Of a DNA stretch of 64,000 bases, positions 17,804-26,960 are shown one piece after another. The notes beneath the pieces were generated by a model. That model saw only the letters and a list, made by a program, of their open reading frames with translations. It was not told the DNA's origin and ran no database searches. A program made the translations under genes and the position numbers. Every line of letters begins with the position of its first letter. Positions within the stretch are counted from its first letter, which is position 1. This stretch comes from Hyphomicrobium_A sp963745205 (lineage in GTDB: Bacteria; Pseudomonadota; Alphaproteobacteria; Rhizobiales; Hyphomicrobiaceae): contig CAVUWX010000016.1 in NCBI GenBank assembly GCA_963745205.1, forward strand, positions 62,001 through 126,000, read 5' to 3'.

Positions 17804-18307
17804 GTGTTTGGCCGCAGTTCCAATCCTGAGCCGAAGTTTCCCAGTGCCCCGGCGAGCACCACCGCGACGCCGCCATCTGCGAAGCGGGCTCCCGCGCCGC
17901 CCGGCTTCGTCTCCGCCCCCGGAAGCAGGCCGGTATCGGTCATCGGGTCCGATCTCGCCATCGTCGGCCAGAAGATCACGCTCGTGTGCCAGAGCACGCT
18001 GATGGTGATCGGCGAAGTCAATGGCGACATCAACGGCGACGACGTGACCATCGGCGACACCGGCAAGGTCACCGGCACCATCACGGCGCGCTCGATCACC
18101 GTGCACGGCAAGGTCAAGGGCGCGCTGCGCGGGGAGACGATCGCGCTGCACCCGACCGCGCACATCGAGGGCGACGTGCTCCAGATAAACCTCATCATCG
18201 CCGAGGGCGCCAAATTCGACGGCCGCGTGCGCGTCGCCAAGGATTCCTCCGAGATCAAGCCGATGCTCGACGCCGCGGCGGTGGCCGCCGCAACGGCCGC
18301 GCCCTGA
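17804..18307 (+). CDS. Bactofilin family cytoskeletal protein
   Basis: A 167-residue polymer-forming cytoskeletal protein. GTG start at 17804 with GAGGGAGG upstream. After a Pro/Ala-rich N-tail, the DUF583 right-handed beta-helix runs from SVIGSDLAIVGQKITLV to about residue 140, with regular strands such as VIGEVNGDINGDDVTIG and ITARSITVHGKVKG. Bactofilins form stable filaments at the inner membrane and recruit cell-wall enzymes. A coiled-coil membrane protein gene converges on it downstream. Confidence 0.93.
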   Translation: MFGRSSNPEPKFPSAPASTTATPPSAKRAPAPPGFVSAPGSRPVSVIGSDLAIVGQKITLVCQSTLMVIGEVNGDINGDDVTIGDTGKVTGTITARSITVHGKVKGALRGETIALHPTAHIEGDVLQINLIIAEGAKFDGRVRVAKDSSEIKPMLDAAAVAAATAAP

Positions 18308-18352
18308 CGGCAGGGCGACGACGCTTCGATTGAATTGAAGCTTGCTTGACGC

Positions 18353-19874
18353 TCAGGCCGACGTCTTGTCGAGGCCGGTGATGCGCTCGAGTAAGCGCGC
18401 CCGGCGCGAGGGCTTGACCGCCTCGGCGCTGCTCGTTTCCGCAGGCTTGGCGGCTGCGGGGGCCGGCTCTGCCGAGGCCCCCTTTGAGTCCTGCGCAGTT
18501 TCACCGTCGAGCGCCTTGAGGAAGCCGCTCACGCGCCGCGGATTGCCCTTCTGCGCGGCCTCCTCGGATGCGCCCGTGCGCGCCAGGCGCGTCACGCGCG
18601 GATCGTTGATGCGGTCGACAAGCGGTCGACTTGCGGGCTCTACCGCAGGCGCCGTACGGCGCCCCGGCCCCGAGGCCGGCATGGTGCCAGACCCTAGCCT
18701 GCGCATCTCTTCCATGAAGTAAGCGGCCTGGCGCGCAAGGCGCTCATTGCCAGACGCGACCTCCGCGCGCAGCGTCTGGATCGTGGTGCTCTGCTCGTCC
18801 GACAGCGCCTTCAGCGCGCTCAAGCGCGCTTTGAGCGCGATCTTGCTGTCCTTGATGCCCCGCTCATCGCTGTCGGCGGCCTCATAGGTCGATAGCGCCG
18901 CCTTGAGGCGCAAAACCTCTGCGGCCTGATCTTGGTTGGCGGCTTTCAGGCGGCGCAATTCCGCTTGCGCCTGCGCATCCTCGGCAGCGCCCGCCGCAGC
19001 GGACGCTTCCATCGCACCATCGACCGCTCTCAGCGACGGGGGAGTCCTTGCTCTGGCCCAGCCCCAATCCCTTGCGGCGTCCCATGACCTTCGCTGGCCG
19101 GCTCGGCTCATGGCCGCCGTTGGCGCCAGCCAGCGGCTCGCGATCGGCAAGCGCCGCGGCCGCTTCCGCCACCGGACCGGCGCGCGTCAGCATCGCCTGC
19201 AGACGCGCGATGAGCGCCGCCTGATCACGCGTCTTCGTCCGCAGCGATTCGATTTCCGTGCGCAGCGCCACTTCGCCGTCGAAGCGGGGGTCGCCGAGCC
19301 CCTCGCGATTGCGCGCCGCGCGCGTGTTGATGGCGGCCTTGAGCCGATGCACCTCGTCGCTCTGCTGGGTGTTGATCTGCGTCGCTTCCTCGAGGGCCCG
19401 CGCCTGCTTCTCGCTCCCCTGGCTCAGCGTCACGATCTCGCGGTCGCGCTGGAAGAGGAGCTTCCTCGCCTCCGCCAGCCGGTGCTCGACCTTCGGCAGG
19501 CGGTCCATGATCGTCTGCTCGAGCACGCGGCGCGCGTTCTCGTGCTCCTCCAGCGAGGACCGCTGCTGGGACACCTCGACCTCGAGGCTGCTGATCGCAG
19601 CGTCGCGCCGGTTGAGCTCGACCATCTGCCGGGCCGCGGCTTCCGCCGCCTCCTCGACCGTCATCTCGAGCTTGTGGATGCGAATGGCGTACTCGGCCCG
19701 CAGCCGGTCCTTGTCCGCGCGGATCTCCGCTTCCGTGAGCGGCATCGAGCGCTTGAGGAAATCTGTCGTGAGGCGCGCAACCCGCCGCCGGTAGAGAGGC
19801 GACAGGAACAGCGTCAGCAGCGCCGCCGTGAGGAAGCCAAGGGCCGCCAGCATGACCATCTCGATGCTGATCAC
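18353..19874 (-). pseudogene. Membrane-anchored coiled-coil protein, frameshifted
   Basis: The first frame from 19874 encodes an N-terminal membrane helix (MLAALGFLTAALLTLFLSPL), then a long coiled coil (LRAEYAIRIHKLEMTVEEAA, DRLPKVEHRLAEARKLLFQR) up to GRRKGLGLGQSKDSP. At a run of five Gs on the plus strand (19038-19042) coding moves to another frame (PSLRAVDGAMEASAAAG, then AQAELRRLKAANQDQAAEV and KALSDEQSTTIQTLRAEV), ending at 18353. Removing one base restores a protein of about 506 residues. The downstream frame keeps coding composition and coiled-coil character, so the shift is either recent, a sequencing indel, or less likely a slippery site. Function unknown. Confidence 0.7.
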
Positions 19875-20031
19875 GCGCGCGTCCTCGACTGCGAAATTCG
19901 ACGCAAACCAACCCCCTCGGTCTGGTGCAGGTCGAGCCTCCCGGATCCGATTATCCGACTAGCGAGCATTTTGCGCAATGCATCCACCGCGCGTCTCTCC
20001 ACCCGGCCCTCATTCACCCTACGGCGTCGAC

Positions 20032-20895
20032 TTAAAACGGGTTCCACGTCGGCTCCTGCGTATACTTTAAATACCCCACGTTGGCACCTAGCCTGAGCCC
20101 GATGCCAGCGCGTATGGGCGCGAGCGTGACGTTGCCGTGGGTCTGGAACTGGATGCCGACGCCACCCACGATATACGCCGAGCCCTGCACGCCCGCATAC
20201 CGTTCGTAGATCTGCATCGGATCGCGCAGGTTGTAGACGAGCACCATGGTCTTGGAGCCCTCGCCGCCGAAGTCGTAGCCGATCGAGGGCCCCTGCCAGT
20301 AGACTTTGTGGACGCCGGCATCCTTCGTATAGAGGGTGCCCTCGCCGTAGCGCAGACCCGCGACAAAAGCGCCGCCCGCGTCCTCGCCGAGGATGTAGCC
20401 GTTGGGGCGCCCGGACTTCTGGAAGGCATATTCGACGACGCTTGCGAGTCCTTCGCTCACCGAGCCGAAGAAGCGGTGGCCGGCATCGATGATCTCGTTC
20501 TGCGAATAGGAATTGTAGGGCGGCGGCGGACCCCGGTCGGGCGGACCCCGATCGTAGTCGCTCGCCGGATGGTAGGGCTCGCCGTAACCGGGCCCTTGGT
20601 CGTTGGGCCGGCGCGATGCCGTGTCGGGTCCGTCGTAGCGGCGGTAGTTGTCGTCCTCGCGGTAGACGCCGCCCGGGCGGTAGGGCGGCTGCGCATCAGG
20701 TGGCGCCCGATCTTGGTCGTAGGCGCCGTCACGGGGAGGCGTGTACGGGTCGGCGCCGCTCTGCGGGGGTTGGTACGCATCGTCGGCCGCGCGCACGCCC
20801 GTTACAGGTAGGCCGGCGACGGCAAGCGCGCTCAAGGCCAAGGCGACGATGACAAACCGGCGTACCCCGGCGGGTTGCGGCATGACACGACCCAT
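20032..20895 (-). CDS. DUF1134 family protein
   Basis: A 287-residue exported protein. The N-terminus has a signal peptide (VIVALALSALAVAGLPV), followed by a Pro/Tyr/Asp-rich linker (about residues 40-130). The C-terminal 160 residues match DUF1134: SVSEGLASVVEYAFQKSGRP, GYILGEDAGGAFVAGLRYGE, YWQGPSIGYDFGGEGSK, VGGVGIQFQ and a final EPTWNPF. The domain resembles SYLF-like barrels. The start could be ATG 20895 or 20883. Common in Rhizobiales; role not known. Confidence 0.9.
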   Translation of the reverse strand: MGRVMPQPAGVRRFVIVALALSALAVAGLPVTGVRAADDAYQPPQSGADPYTPPRDGAYDQDRAPPDAQPPYRPGGVYREDDNYRRYDGPDTASRRPNDQGPGYGEPYHPASDYDRGPPDRGPPPPYNSYSQNEIIDAGHRFFGSVSEGLASVVEYAFQKSGRPNGYILGEDAGGAFVAGLRYGEGTLYTKDAGVHKVYWQGPSIGYDFGGEGSKTMVLVYNLRDPMQIYERYAGVQGSAYIVGGVGIQFQTHGNVTLAPIRAGIGLRLGANVGYLKYTQEPTWNPF

Positions 20896-21026
20896 TGTGT
20901 TGCAGAGGCTTCCGCGGGCGATCCGCGAGATACTTCCAATTTTATGATCCTTCGGCGCAAAGTATTACGAAAGTGTGGCCGATCCGCGATCTGGCGTAGC
21001 CAGGAATACGGCGCCTTTGCAGTGAC

Positions 21027-21848
21027 TTACGGACTGATCGGCAGGGGCGCGCGAGCCCAGGCGACGAATTTCGGGTTGGCGAACCGCGCCTCCGATTTCC
21101 CATAGCTCAAAGGCTCGCCGTCGAGCGTCGTCACGCAGCCGCCCGCAGCCTTCAAGATCGCGTCTCCCGCGGCGGTGTCCCATTCGCTCGTCTCCCCGAG
21201 GCGGGCATAGAGGTCCGCCTCGCCGCGGGCGATCAGGCAGAATTTCAAGGACGAGCTCGCCTTGCGCTTCTCCGCGATGGCGAAGCGCTGCAGGAAAGCA
21301 TCCGTGCTCTCGGCTGCATGCGACCGGCTCGCGAAGGCAACGAGCGCCTTCAAGTCCGGGTCGCGCCCGTGCAAGGGCTTCAACTCGCGGCCAGCGAGCG
21401 TCGGGGCGTCTGCGGGCGCGATTTTCGCTTCCACCGCGTGCTTTGGACCGAGCGTCGCAAACAGCAGCGCAAGTGCCGGCGCGTAGATGATCCCGAACGC
21501 TGGGCGCCCGGCCTCGATCAGCCCGATATTGACGGTGAACTCCGGGCTGTTGCGGATGAAAGCGCGCGTGCCGTCGAGCGGATCGACGAGAAAGAAACGG
21601 TCGCCGATCGCAGGTGTGCGTCCCGCCGCGACCTCCTCCTCGGCAATCACGGGCACGCCGGCAGCGGCCGCATGCAACCCCGCGAGCAGCACCTCCTCGG
21701 CCTCGTGATCGGCGATGGTGACCGGCGTTGTGTCGGCCTTGGTCGCGACCGCGACGTCCGCCTTGAAGTGCGCCATCTCTATCCGGCCGGCGGCCAGCAC
21801 CGAGGGAAGCAGCGCATCGAGGAGAAGCCGGTAATCCTCTTGCCTCAT
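21027..21848 (-). CDS. cysQ: 3'(2'),5'-bisphosphate nucleotidase CysQ
   Basis: A 273-residue inositol-monophosphatase-fold phosphatase that converts 3'-phosphoadenosine 5'-phosphate to AMP. Metal-binding motifs are complete: VIAEEEVAAG, FLVDPLDGTRAF and EWDTAAGDAILKAAGG. The start at 21848 gives MRQEDYRLLLDALLPSVLAA, the usual N-terminus; the frame to 21938 is an upstream extension. Inositol monophosphatase is the alternative, but KADTTPVTIADHEAE and FIRNSPEFTVNIGL favour CysQ. Monocistronic here. Confidence 0.9.
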   Translation of the reverse strand: MRQEDYRLLLDALLPSVLAAGRIEMAHFKADVAVATKADTTPVTIADHEAEEVLLAGLHAAAAGVPVIAEEEVAAGRTPAIGDRFFLVDPLDGTRAFIRNSPEFTVNIGLIEAGRPAFGIIYAPALALLFATLGPKHAVEAKIAPADAPTLAGRELKPLHGRDPDLKALVAFASRSHAAESTDAFLQRFAIAEKRKASSSLKFCLIARGEADLYARLGETSEWDTAAGDAILKAAGGCVTTLDGEPLSYGKSEARFANPKFVAWARAPLPISP

Positions 21849-22132
21849 GCGCGGAAGAAATCTCCTGATTCGCGACAAGCACGCCAACGATGGCCGTAGC
21901 CGTTGCCGCGTGACGATCCGCAGAAGCGGCGGGCCCAAATAAAATAAGGCTCATGGCGCGCGCCGCGCGCCAAGCCTTTGCATCCGTGTGCGGCGCGTGT
22001 ATCAGATGGCAAGAGCTCTTCGCAAGCGGCCCCGTGCGTCTGGGTAGTGTGCGCTCGGGCCGGGCATTCCCGGCTGGGTCGGGGCGCCGGAGCTGCCGCC
22101 GCCGTTCGGCGGCGATAGAAGAGGGGGCACCG

Positions 22133-22783
22133 ATGGGCCAACGCGCCACTCCGACCGATCTCGAACTTGCCGCGCTTATCTCCAGCAAGATCTGTCACGA
22201 CGTGATTGGCCCGGTAGGTGCCATTTACAACGGCCTCGAGATCCTCGACGAGGACGACGACGAGGAGGCCAAGAACTACGCCCTCGACGTCATCCGCAAC
22301 GTAACCGAGCAGGCCTCCGCCCGGCTGCAGTTTGCGCGCTTCGCTTTCGGCGCCGCGGGGTCGGCCGGCGCCATGATCGATCTCGGCACCGCCGAGCAGA
22401 TCTCGCGCGGCTTCATCGGCAAGGGCAAACACAACCTCACGTGGCGAACGAACCCCGGCCACATGGGCAAGGACAAGGTGAAGCTGCTCTTGAACCTCGT
22501 CGCCAGCGCCGTCACCGCGCTGCCGCGCGGCGGCGACATCGAGGTGCAGATGGGCGGCTCGCTCGAGGACCCGAGTTTTTTGATCCGCTGCCGCGGCCCC
22601 AACGCGCGCGCGCCGCAATATCTGGGCGAATTCATCACCGGCGACCGCCTCCCGGCGCTCGATGCCATGACCATTCAGGCCTATTACACGTGGCGCCTCG
22701 CCGGCACCGCGGGTATGCGCCTTGAGGTGCTTCCCGATGGGGCCGATGTCTTGCTCTCGGCCAAGCCGCAAGCGGCGAGATAG
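22133..22783 (+). CDS. chpT: Histidine phosphotransferase ChpT
   Basis: A 216-residue protein with the pseudo-histidine-kinase fold of ChpT. The phospho-accepting His is in SSKICHDVIGPVGAIYNGLE (about residue 22), followed by a second helix (NYALDVIRNVTEQASARLQF), then a degenerate ATPase-like domain (KVKLLLNLVASAVTALPRGG, AYYTWRLAGTAGMRLEV). ChpT passes phosphate from CckA to CtrA and CpdR, which control the cell cycle in Alphaproteobacteria. ATG 22133 follows GAGGGGG; the longer frame from 21953 crosses the divergent CysQ promoter region. Confidence 0.93.
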   Translation: MGQRATPTDLELAALISSKICHDVIGPVGAIYNGLEILDEDDDEEAKNYALDVIRNVTEQASARLQFARFAFGAAGSAGAMIDLGTAEQISRGFIGKGKHNLTWRTNPGHMGKDKVKLLLNLVASAVTALPRGGDIEVQMGGSLEDPSFLIRCRGPNARAPQYLGEFITGDRLPALDAMTIQAYYTWRLAGTAGMRLEVLPDGADVLLSAKPQAAR

Positions 22784-22903
22784 AGCGCTGCCGCGCGATT
22801 TCTTTTTCCGCAGCGCGAGAGTCGCGGCGGTGCTGGCGCTCGCGCCGTCTTGCTTGCTAAGCCTCGTTCCGGCCAACACCTGAAACTCAAGAGCTCTTGA
22901 AAA

Positions 22904-23518
22904 GTGCTGCGCGTCGAGCACCTGCAGGCGGGCACGCTGCCGCCCCTCACCTTCGAGGTCGCCGCCGGCGAGTGCCTCGCCGTCGAGGGACCTTCGGGCG
23001 CCGGCAAGACGCGGCTCTTGCGCGCCATCGCCGACCTCGACCCGGCGCCGGGCCAGGTCTTCCTCAACGGCGCGGAGCGCAACGAGATGCCGGCGCCGCG
23101 GTGGCGCCGACACGTGCGCTACTGCGCGGCCGAGCCTGCCTGGTGGACCGATACCCCGCGCGAGGGCTTTGCAGACGCGCCGTCGGGTCGCGTGGAGCGG
23201 CTCCTGCATTCCCTCGGGCTCGACTCGACTGTCCTCGACCGCGCCGTCGCCGCACTTTCGACCGGCGAGCGTCAGCGCCTCGCCCTCGCCCGCGCACTGA
23301 TCGACGAGCCGCAGATGCTGCTTTTGGACGAGCCCACCGCCGCGCTCGATCCGCAGTCGGGCGCCCTCGTCGAGGAGCTCATCCGCTATCAGACACTGGC
23401 GGGTCGCAGCGCCATCCTCGTGAGCCATGACCGCGGCCAAATCGAGCGGCTGGCGCACGCGCGGCTGCTACTGTCGAAGCCCGAGGCCGCAAGCCCGCCC
23501 GCGATGGCCGCGCCATGA
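22904..23518 (+). CDS. ABC transporter ATP-binding protein, FetA-like
   Basis: A 204-residue ATPase. GTG start at 22904. Walker A is GPSGAGKTRLLRAIADL, the signature is LSTGERQRLALARAL, Walker B is MLLLDEPTAALD, and the switch His is in LVSHDRGQIERLAH. It overlaps the next gene by 4 bases (ATGA). Together with the membrane partner it matches the two-component FetA/FetB (YbbL/YbbM) exporter, linked to iron homeostasis and oxidative stress resistance in E. coli. Substrate here inferred. Confidence 0.88.
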   Translation: MLRVEHLQAGTLPPLTFEVAAGECLAVEGPSGAGKTRLLRAIADLDPAPGQVFLNGAERNEMPAPRWRRHVRYCAAEPAWWTDTPREGFADAPSGRVERLLHSLGLDSTVLDRAVAALSTGERQRLALARALIDEPQMLLLDEPTAALDPQSGALVEELIRYQTLAGRSAILVSHDRGQIERLAHARLLLSKPEAASPPAMAAP

Positions 23519-24315
23519 GCACCATCGCCCTCACGCCCCTCGATCTCGCGCTGGCTGCAAGCCTGCTCGCGATCAACGCGGCGATCTCCTGGGCCTTCGG
23601 CCTGCGGCTCGAGCGCAGCATCGTCGTTGCGGCCGCGCGCATGGTGGTCCAGCTCGCGCTCATCGGTTTCGTTTTGAAATTCATCTTCGCGCAGACCTCG
23701 CCCGTGTGGACGCTCACGCTAGTGCTCATCATGGCAGCGGCCGCCGGCGTCGAGGTGGTTACGCGCCAGCATCGCCGCGTGAAGGGCTGGCAGGCGTTGG
23801 GTCTCTCCTCGGCGACGCTGCTGTTCATCGGCGTTGCCATCACCTCGCTCGGCGTCGGCGTCATGATCGGGCCCGACCCCTGGTACGCTCCGCGCTACGT
23901 GCTGCCGATCCTGGGGATGGTGCTCGGCAACGCCATGACCGCCATGAGCCTCGTGCTCGATACCTTCTGCGAAACCGTCACGCGCGAGCGCGCGTCGATC
24001 GAGGCGCGGCTCGCGCTCGGCGCCCAGCGCCGGGAGGCCATGAGCGGCGCGCTGCGCAGTTCGCTGCGCACCGGCATGACGCCGATCCTCAACTCGATGG
24101 CGACGACGGGCATCGTGGCGCTTCCCGGCATGATGACGGGTCAAATCCTCGCCGGCGCCGATCCCATCTTGGCCGTCAAATATCAGATCCTGATCATGTT
24201 CCTCATCGCCGCCGCCACCGCGCTCGCTGCGTTCTTCGGGGGCTTAGGCGCGGTGCTCTTGTTGACCGACAAGCGCCACCGGCTGCGGCTCGAGCGCCTC
24301 GCCGCCGCGAAGTGA
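23515..24315 (+). CDS. FetB/YbbM-like ABC exporter permease
   Basis: A 266-residue permease with about seven membrane helices. Diagnostic pieces of the UPF0014/FetB family are EVVTRQHRRVKGW, PILGMVLGNAMTAMSLVLDT, RASIEARLALGAQRREAM and LPGMMTGQILAGADPI. It starts inside the stop of the ATPase gene (ATGA at 23515), so the two are translationally coupled. Export of iron or a related ligand is known for the E. coli pair. Confidence 0.93.
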   Translation: MSTIALTPLDLALAASLLAINAAISWAFGLRLERSIVVAAARMVVQLALIGFVLKFIFAQTSPVWTLTLVLIMAAAAGVEVVTRQHRRVKGWQALGLSSATLLFIGVAITSLGVGVMIGPDPWYAPRYVLPILGMVLGNAMTAMSLVLDTFCETVTRERASIEARLALGAQRREAMSGALRSSLRTGMTPILNSMATTGIVALPGMMTGQILAGADPILAVKYQILIMFLIAAATALAAFFGGLGAVLLLTDKRHRLRLERLAAAK

Positions 24316-24334
24316 GCCACAGCAGAAACACGTA

Positions 24335-24356
24335 CGCCGGAAGCAAGCCTCCGGCG
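24335..24356. terminator. Short hairpin between convergent genes
   Basis: CGCCGGA (24335-24341) pairs with TCCGGCG (24350-24356), loop 8, between the FetB-like gene and the minus-strand gene ending at 24382. There is no T run, so it is a weak candidate. Confidence 0.35.
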
Positions 24357-24381
24357 CAGCGCAAATTCCGATCAATGGGCC

Positions 24382-25311
24382 TTATGGGTCGAGCGGCGGC
24401 ACGACGCCGCCCTTGCTCGCGGCACTGGCGGCCACGGCGGCGGCGGCGGCCTCCTTCGCCGCGGCGGCAGCCGTCTCGGCCGCAACGGCTGCGCGCTCGG
24501 CGGCAGCGGCAGCGGCGGTCGCGGCTGCGGAAGCGGCGGCCGGATCCCTCTTGTCAGCGGGCTTGACCGGGGCCGTGGCCGCGGGTGGCACGTCAGGAAC
24601 CGCGTCCACGCTCTTCACCGGCGCCGGCGCCACATCCGGCGCGACGGCCGCGTGTTTCTTGAGCGCCGAGAGCGGATCCTTCGGGAGGGTGCCCGTCTCG
24701 ACGATCGCGGGCGGTGGGCTCGTCGGCGGAGGCGTCGTTTCGGCGGCCTTGGCCGGCTGGGCTGCCGGAGGCGGCGAGGTAGGCTCGGTTGCCGCCGGTG
24801 GAGCATCGGCGGGCGGGGTGTCGGCGGCGGTGTCGGCGGCGGTGTCGGCCGGAGGCGAAGCCGGCGGAGTCTCGGCGACGGGGGGCTGGGCCTTGGCGGC
24901 CGTGGCGGTCTTCTTGTCGTGGCCCGTCAGCGAAGCCTTGCGGATGGGCGTCGGAGGGATGCCGGCCTCGGCTTCGTCGGGCGACGCCGCGTCGGGCGTC
25001 GAGCTGCCCTTGCCGTCGTTCCAGCAGACGTTGGCGGACGCCGTGCAGGTGTGCTCATCGAACACCACGAAGTTGAGGAACAGCTCGCAGTTCACGTCCT
25101 TCTTGCCGGTCTTGTAGTCCTTGATTTTTTGCTCGGCGGCCCACTCGGCGATGTGCTTATCGAGCAGGTCCTTGGCGTCCTTGGTGGGGCCTTCCTTGCC
25201 GTAATCGTTCACCGTGAAACCGAATCGCTTGCACGTGGCGTTAGCGGCGCCGGCGTCCAAGGCAACGCCGAAGAGCACGGCAGCAGCAGCAAGAAAGAGC
25301 GGTGAGCGCAT
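24382..25311 (-). CDS. Secreted protein with Ala/Pro-rich C-terminal half
   Basis: A 309-residue protein. The ATG at 25311 has AGGGGG upstream and opens a signal peptide (MRSPLFLAAAAVLFGVALDA). Residues ~28-110 form a compact domain with four cysteines (ATCKRFGF, VNCELFLNF, EHTCTASANVCW). The rest is low-complexity Ala/Pro/Thr, with a repeated PPAD(T/A) segment and a terminal Ala/Lys/Glu helix. The frame to 25401 is a read-in. The Cys domain resembles small hypothetical Rhizobiales proteins; function unknown. The low-complexity tail may span the periplasm. Confidence 0.7.
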   Translation of the reverse strand: MRSPLFLAAAAVLFGVALDAGAANATCKRFGFTVNDYGKEGPTKDAKDLLDKHIAEWAAEQKIKDYKTGKKDVNCELFLNFVVFDEHTCTASANVCWNDGKGSSTPDAASPDEAEAGIPPTPIRKASLTGHDKKTATAAKAQPPVAETPPASPPADTAADTAADTPPADAPPAATEPTSPPPAAQPAKAAETTPPPTSPPPAIVETGTLPKDPLSALKKHAAVAPDVAPAPVKSVDAVPDVPPAATAPVKPADKRDPAAASAAATAAAAAAERAAVAAETAAAAAKEAAAAAVAASAASKGGVVPPLDP

Positions 25312-25444
25312 CAAAAGCCCCCTGTCGGCACGGACTAAACTCCCCGTATCGCTGAAGCTATAGCGATGAGTCCGGCCCATGCCTAGGTCCGGTTCCACCA
25401 TTTGTGTGCAGCAAAAAACAGCGAAACATGGGCGGTTAGGCCCG

Positions 25445-25786
25445 TCAGTTCAGATACGGTGAATCGCCGCCGTTTCGGTTGATGGCCGAGTTGAAGAAAA
25501 AGCCGCTGTCGAAGGGTCCGCCTGGCGACTGCTTGTTGATCGAGGGGTCGATGAAGCCGCCATAAAGCTGGAAATAACGGGCGATTTCCGCCGGCGATGC
25601 GCCCTGGCTCAGGGTGTAGCCGCGCCCTTGAGTGCGGGCATGGCGTCTGGCCCGGTACGGGGGCTTTGGCTGGTCAGACTGCGCCCAAGCGCCTGCGATC
25701 GTGTCCATCCCGGCCACGTCCGCCGTGACGAGCAGGAGGAACGCCGCCGCGCTCAAGATGCCCGCGTAAATCAATGACCGGCTCAT
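25445..25786 (-). CDS. Small exported protein of unknown function
   Basis: A 113-residue protein. The start at 25786 gives a signal or anchor (MSRSLIYAGILSAAAFLLLV). The rest is basic then polar, with YTLSQGASPAEIARYFQLYG in the middle and a tail ending SPYLN. The longer frame to 25915 has no support. No domain is recognised. Confidence 0.55.
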   Translation of the reverse strand: MSRSLIYAGILSAAAFLLLVTADVAGMDTIAGAWAQSDQPKPPYRARRHARTQGRGYTLSQGASPAEIARYFQLYGGFIDPSINKQSPGGPFDSGFFFNSAINRNGGDSPYLN

Positions 25787-26055
25787 GATCCAACAGCCTC
25801 TTTCCTGATCCGGTTTCCCGGAGACCGCCCCGTAGATTTGGGTCGAGAATATCGAAATTCGCCCCCCGGACCGGCAAATCCGTGTCCGGCCATACGTTTT
25901 ACCGCCCTCTGTCACCCGCCGAACACGGCTGGCCGCTGTTCAGTTCCGCAAACGGCGCGGTCAGAACAGTCGGCAATATCATTCTCATACACTGCTTAGT
26001 GACCCATTAACCGGCCGGCGCCCCGCGCGCTGACCCAGGTCGAGCGGCGCACGGC

Positions 26056-26361
26056 TCAGCTCTTGCAGATCGTCGAAGTGCCGACGCAGTTGTAGCCGAG
26101 GCCGCCCGGGCTGCAGCGGTAGGCCGGCGCGCCAACGCGGTAGCCCGGCGTGGAGCCGGTTGCCATCCAGCTCGCCCACGTGCCCCAGTCGAACGACTGC
26201 AGCAACGCCTCGTAGACCTGAGACTTCGCGCCCGCAACGGTGGTGTTGGTCCCCGAGGCCGATTTTTTGAAGCACGACCCGGCCTGTGCGGGCGCACCTG
26301 CCCCGAGTGAGAACGCGGCGAGTGCCGCGACCGCGATCGCCGTGTGATGAAGCTTGGTCAT
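26056..26361 (-). CDS. Small secreted Cys-containing protein (paralogue of 16850-17119)
   Basis: A 101-residue product starting at the ATG at 26361, which has GGAGGA 8 bases upstream, within the long frame that begins at the cold-shock start. The signal peptide is MTKLHHTAIAVAALAAFSLG and the mature protein has CFKKSASG, a helix with AKSQVYEALLQSFDWGTW, then AYRCSPGGLGYNCVGTSTICK. The Cys layout equals the protein at 16850. It is more likely a separate translation product than the end of a cold-shock fusion. Function unknown. Confidence 0.65.
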   Translation of the reverse strand: MTKLHHTAIAVAALAAFSLGAGAPAQAGSCFKKSASGTNTTVAGAKSQVYEALLQSFDWGTWASWMATGSTPGYRVGAPAYRCSPGGLGYNCVGTSTICKS

Positions 26362-26745
26362 GGCGGCATCCTCCGTACTATGACGCTTTGAGAGCGGTCG
26401 AGCTTGCCGCAGACAGATGCCGTTGCCCATCGGGAGTGAGCAAAGATTCAAAAAAATCCCGGGGATCGTGGCCATCGAGTGACGCCACGCGCCAAAGCGG
26501 ATGTCTGTGAATGGCTCGGGCCGGGCTGGCTCAGGCGGAGCCTGCAAATTGATGGCCTTCGGACCCTTGCCGTGCTTGTCGGGCTCGGTCTCGAAAGAGA
26601 TGCGCATCCCCTCGTCGAGATTGCCGATGCCGGCGCGCTCGACGGCCGTCACGTGCACGAACACGTCCTTGCCGCCGTCGTCAGGCTTGATGAAACCGAA
26701 TCCCTTCTGGGAATTGTAGAACTTTACGGTGCCGCTCTGGCGCAT
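26056..26745 (-). CDS. Cold-shock domain protein reading in frame into a secreted-protein ORF
   Basis: The first ~68 residues are a typical CspA-like protein: GTVKFYNSQKGFGFIKPDDG with RNP1, then DVFVHVTAVERAG (RNP2) and GPKAINLQAPPEP. Normal family members stop here at about 69 residues. In this sequence the frame has no stop and continues for about 60 residues with no recognisable content, then enters the signal peptide of the next gene (MTKLHHTAIAV at residue 129). AGGAG lies upstream of the Csp start, and the downstream ORF has its own GGAGGA site. The stop was probably lost by mutation or an indel. RNA chaperone function should be kept. Confidence 0.65.
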   Translation of the reverse strand: MRQSGTVKFYNSQKGFGFIKPDDGGKDVFVHVTAVERAGIGNLDEGMRISFETEPDKHGKGPKAINLQAPPEPARPEPFTDIRFGAWRHSMATIPGIFLNLCSLPMGNGICLRQARPLSKRHSTEDAAMTKLHHTAIAVAALAAFSLGAGAPAQAGSCFKKSASGTNTTVAGAKSQVYEALLQSFDWGTWASWMATGSTPGYRVGAPAYRCSPGGLGYNCVGTSTICKS

Positions 26746-26960
26746 CGCGGAGGTCTCCTAACATCGGTCGGTTGGGAAGAGGCGCACGGCTGCGGAAGCC
26801 GGCAGCGCTGACTCGGGAGTCTTCGCAATTCGGGTTGGGCTAAGGCGCGTGAGCACGGCATGCGCGCAAGAATCTCAACTCAACGCAAAGTCTCCGCCGG
26901 GGGTGCGATCGACTGCCCGAGCGACAAATTATCGGGGAAAGGATAATCCCGCGCAAGAGT

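Noticed and set aside
21845..23458. 537-residue minus-strand frame
   Set aside because: Covers chpT and the FetA-like gene in antisense; no homology-like motifs.
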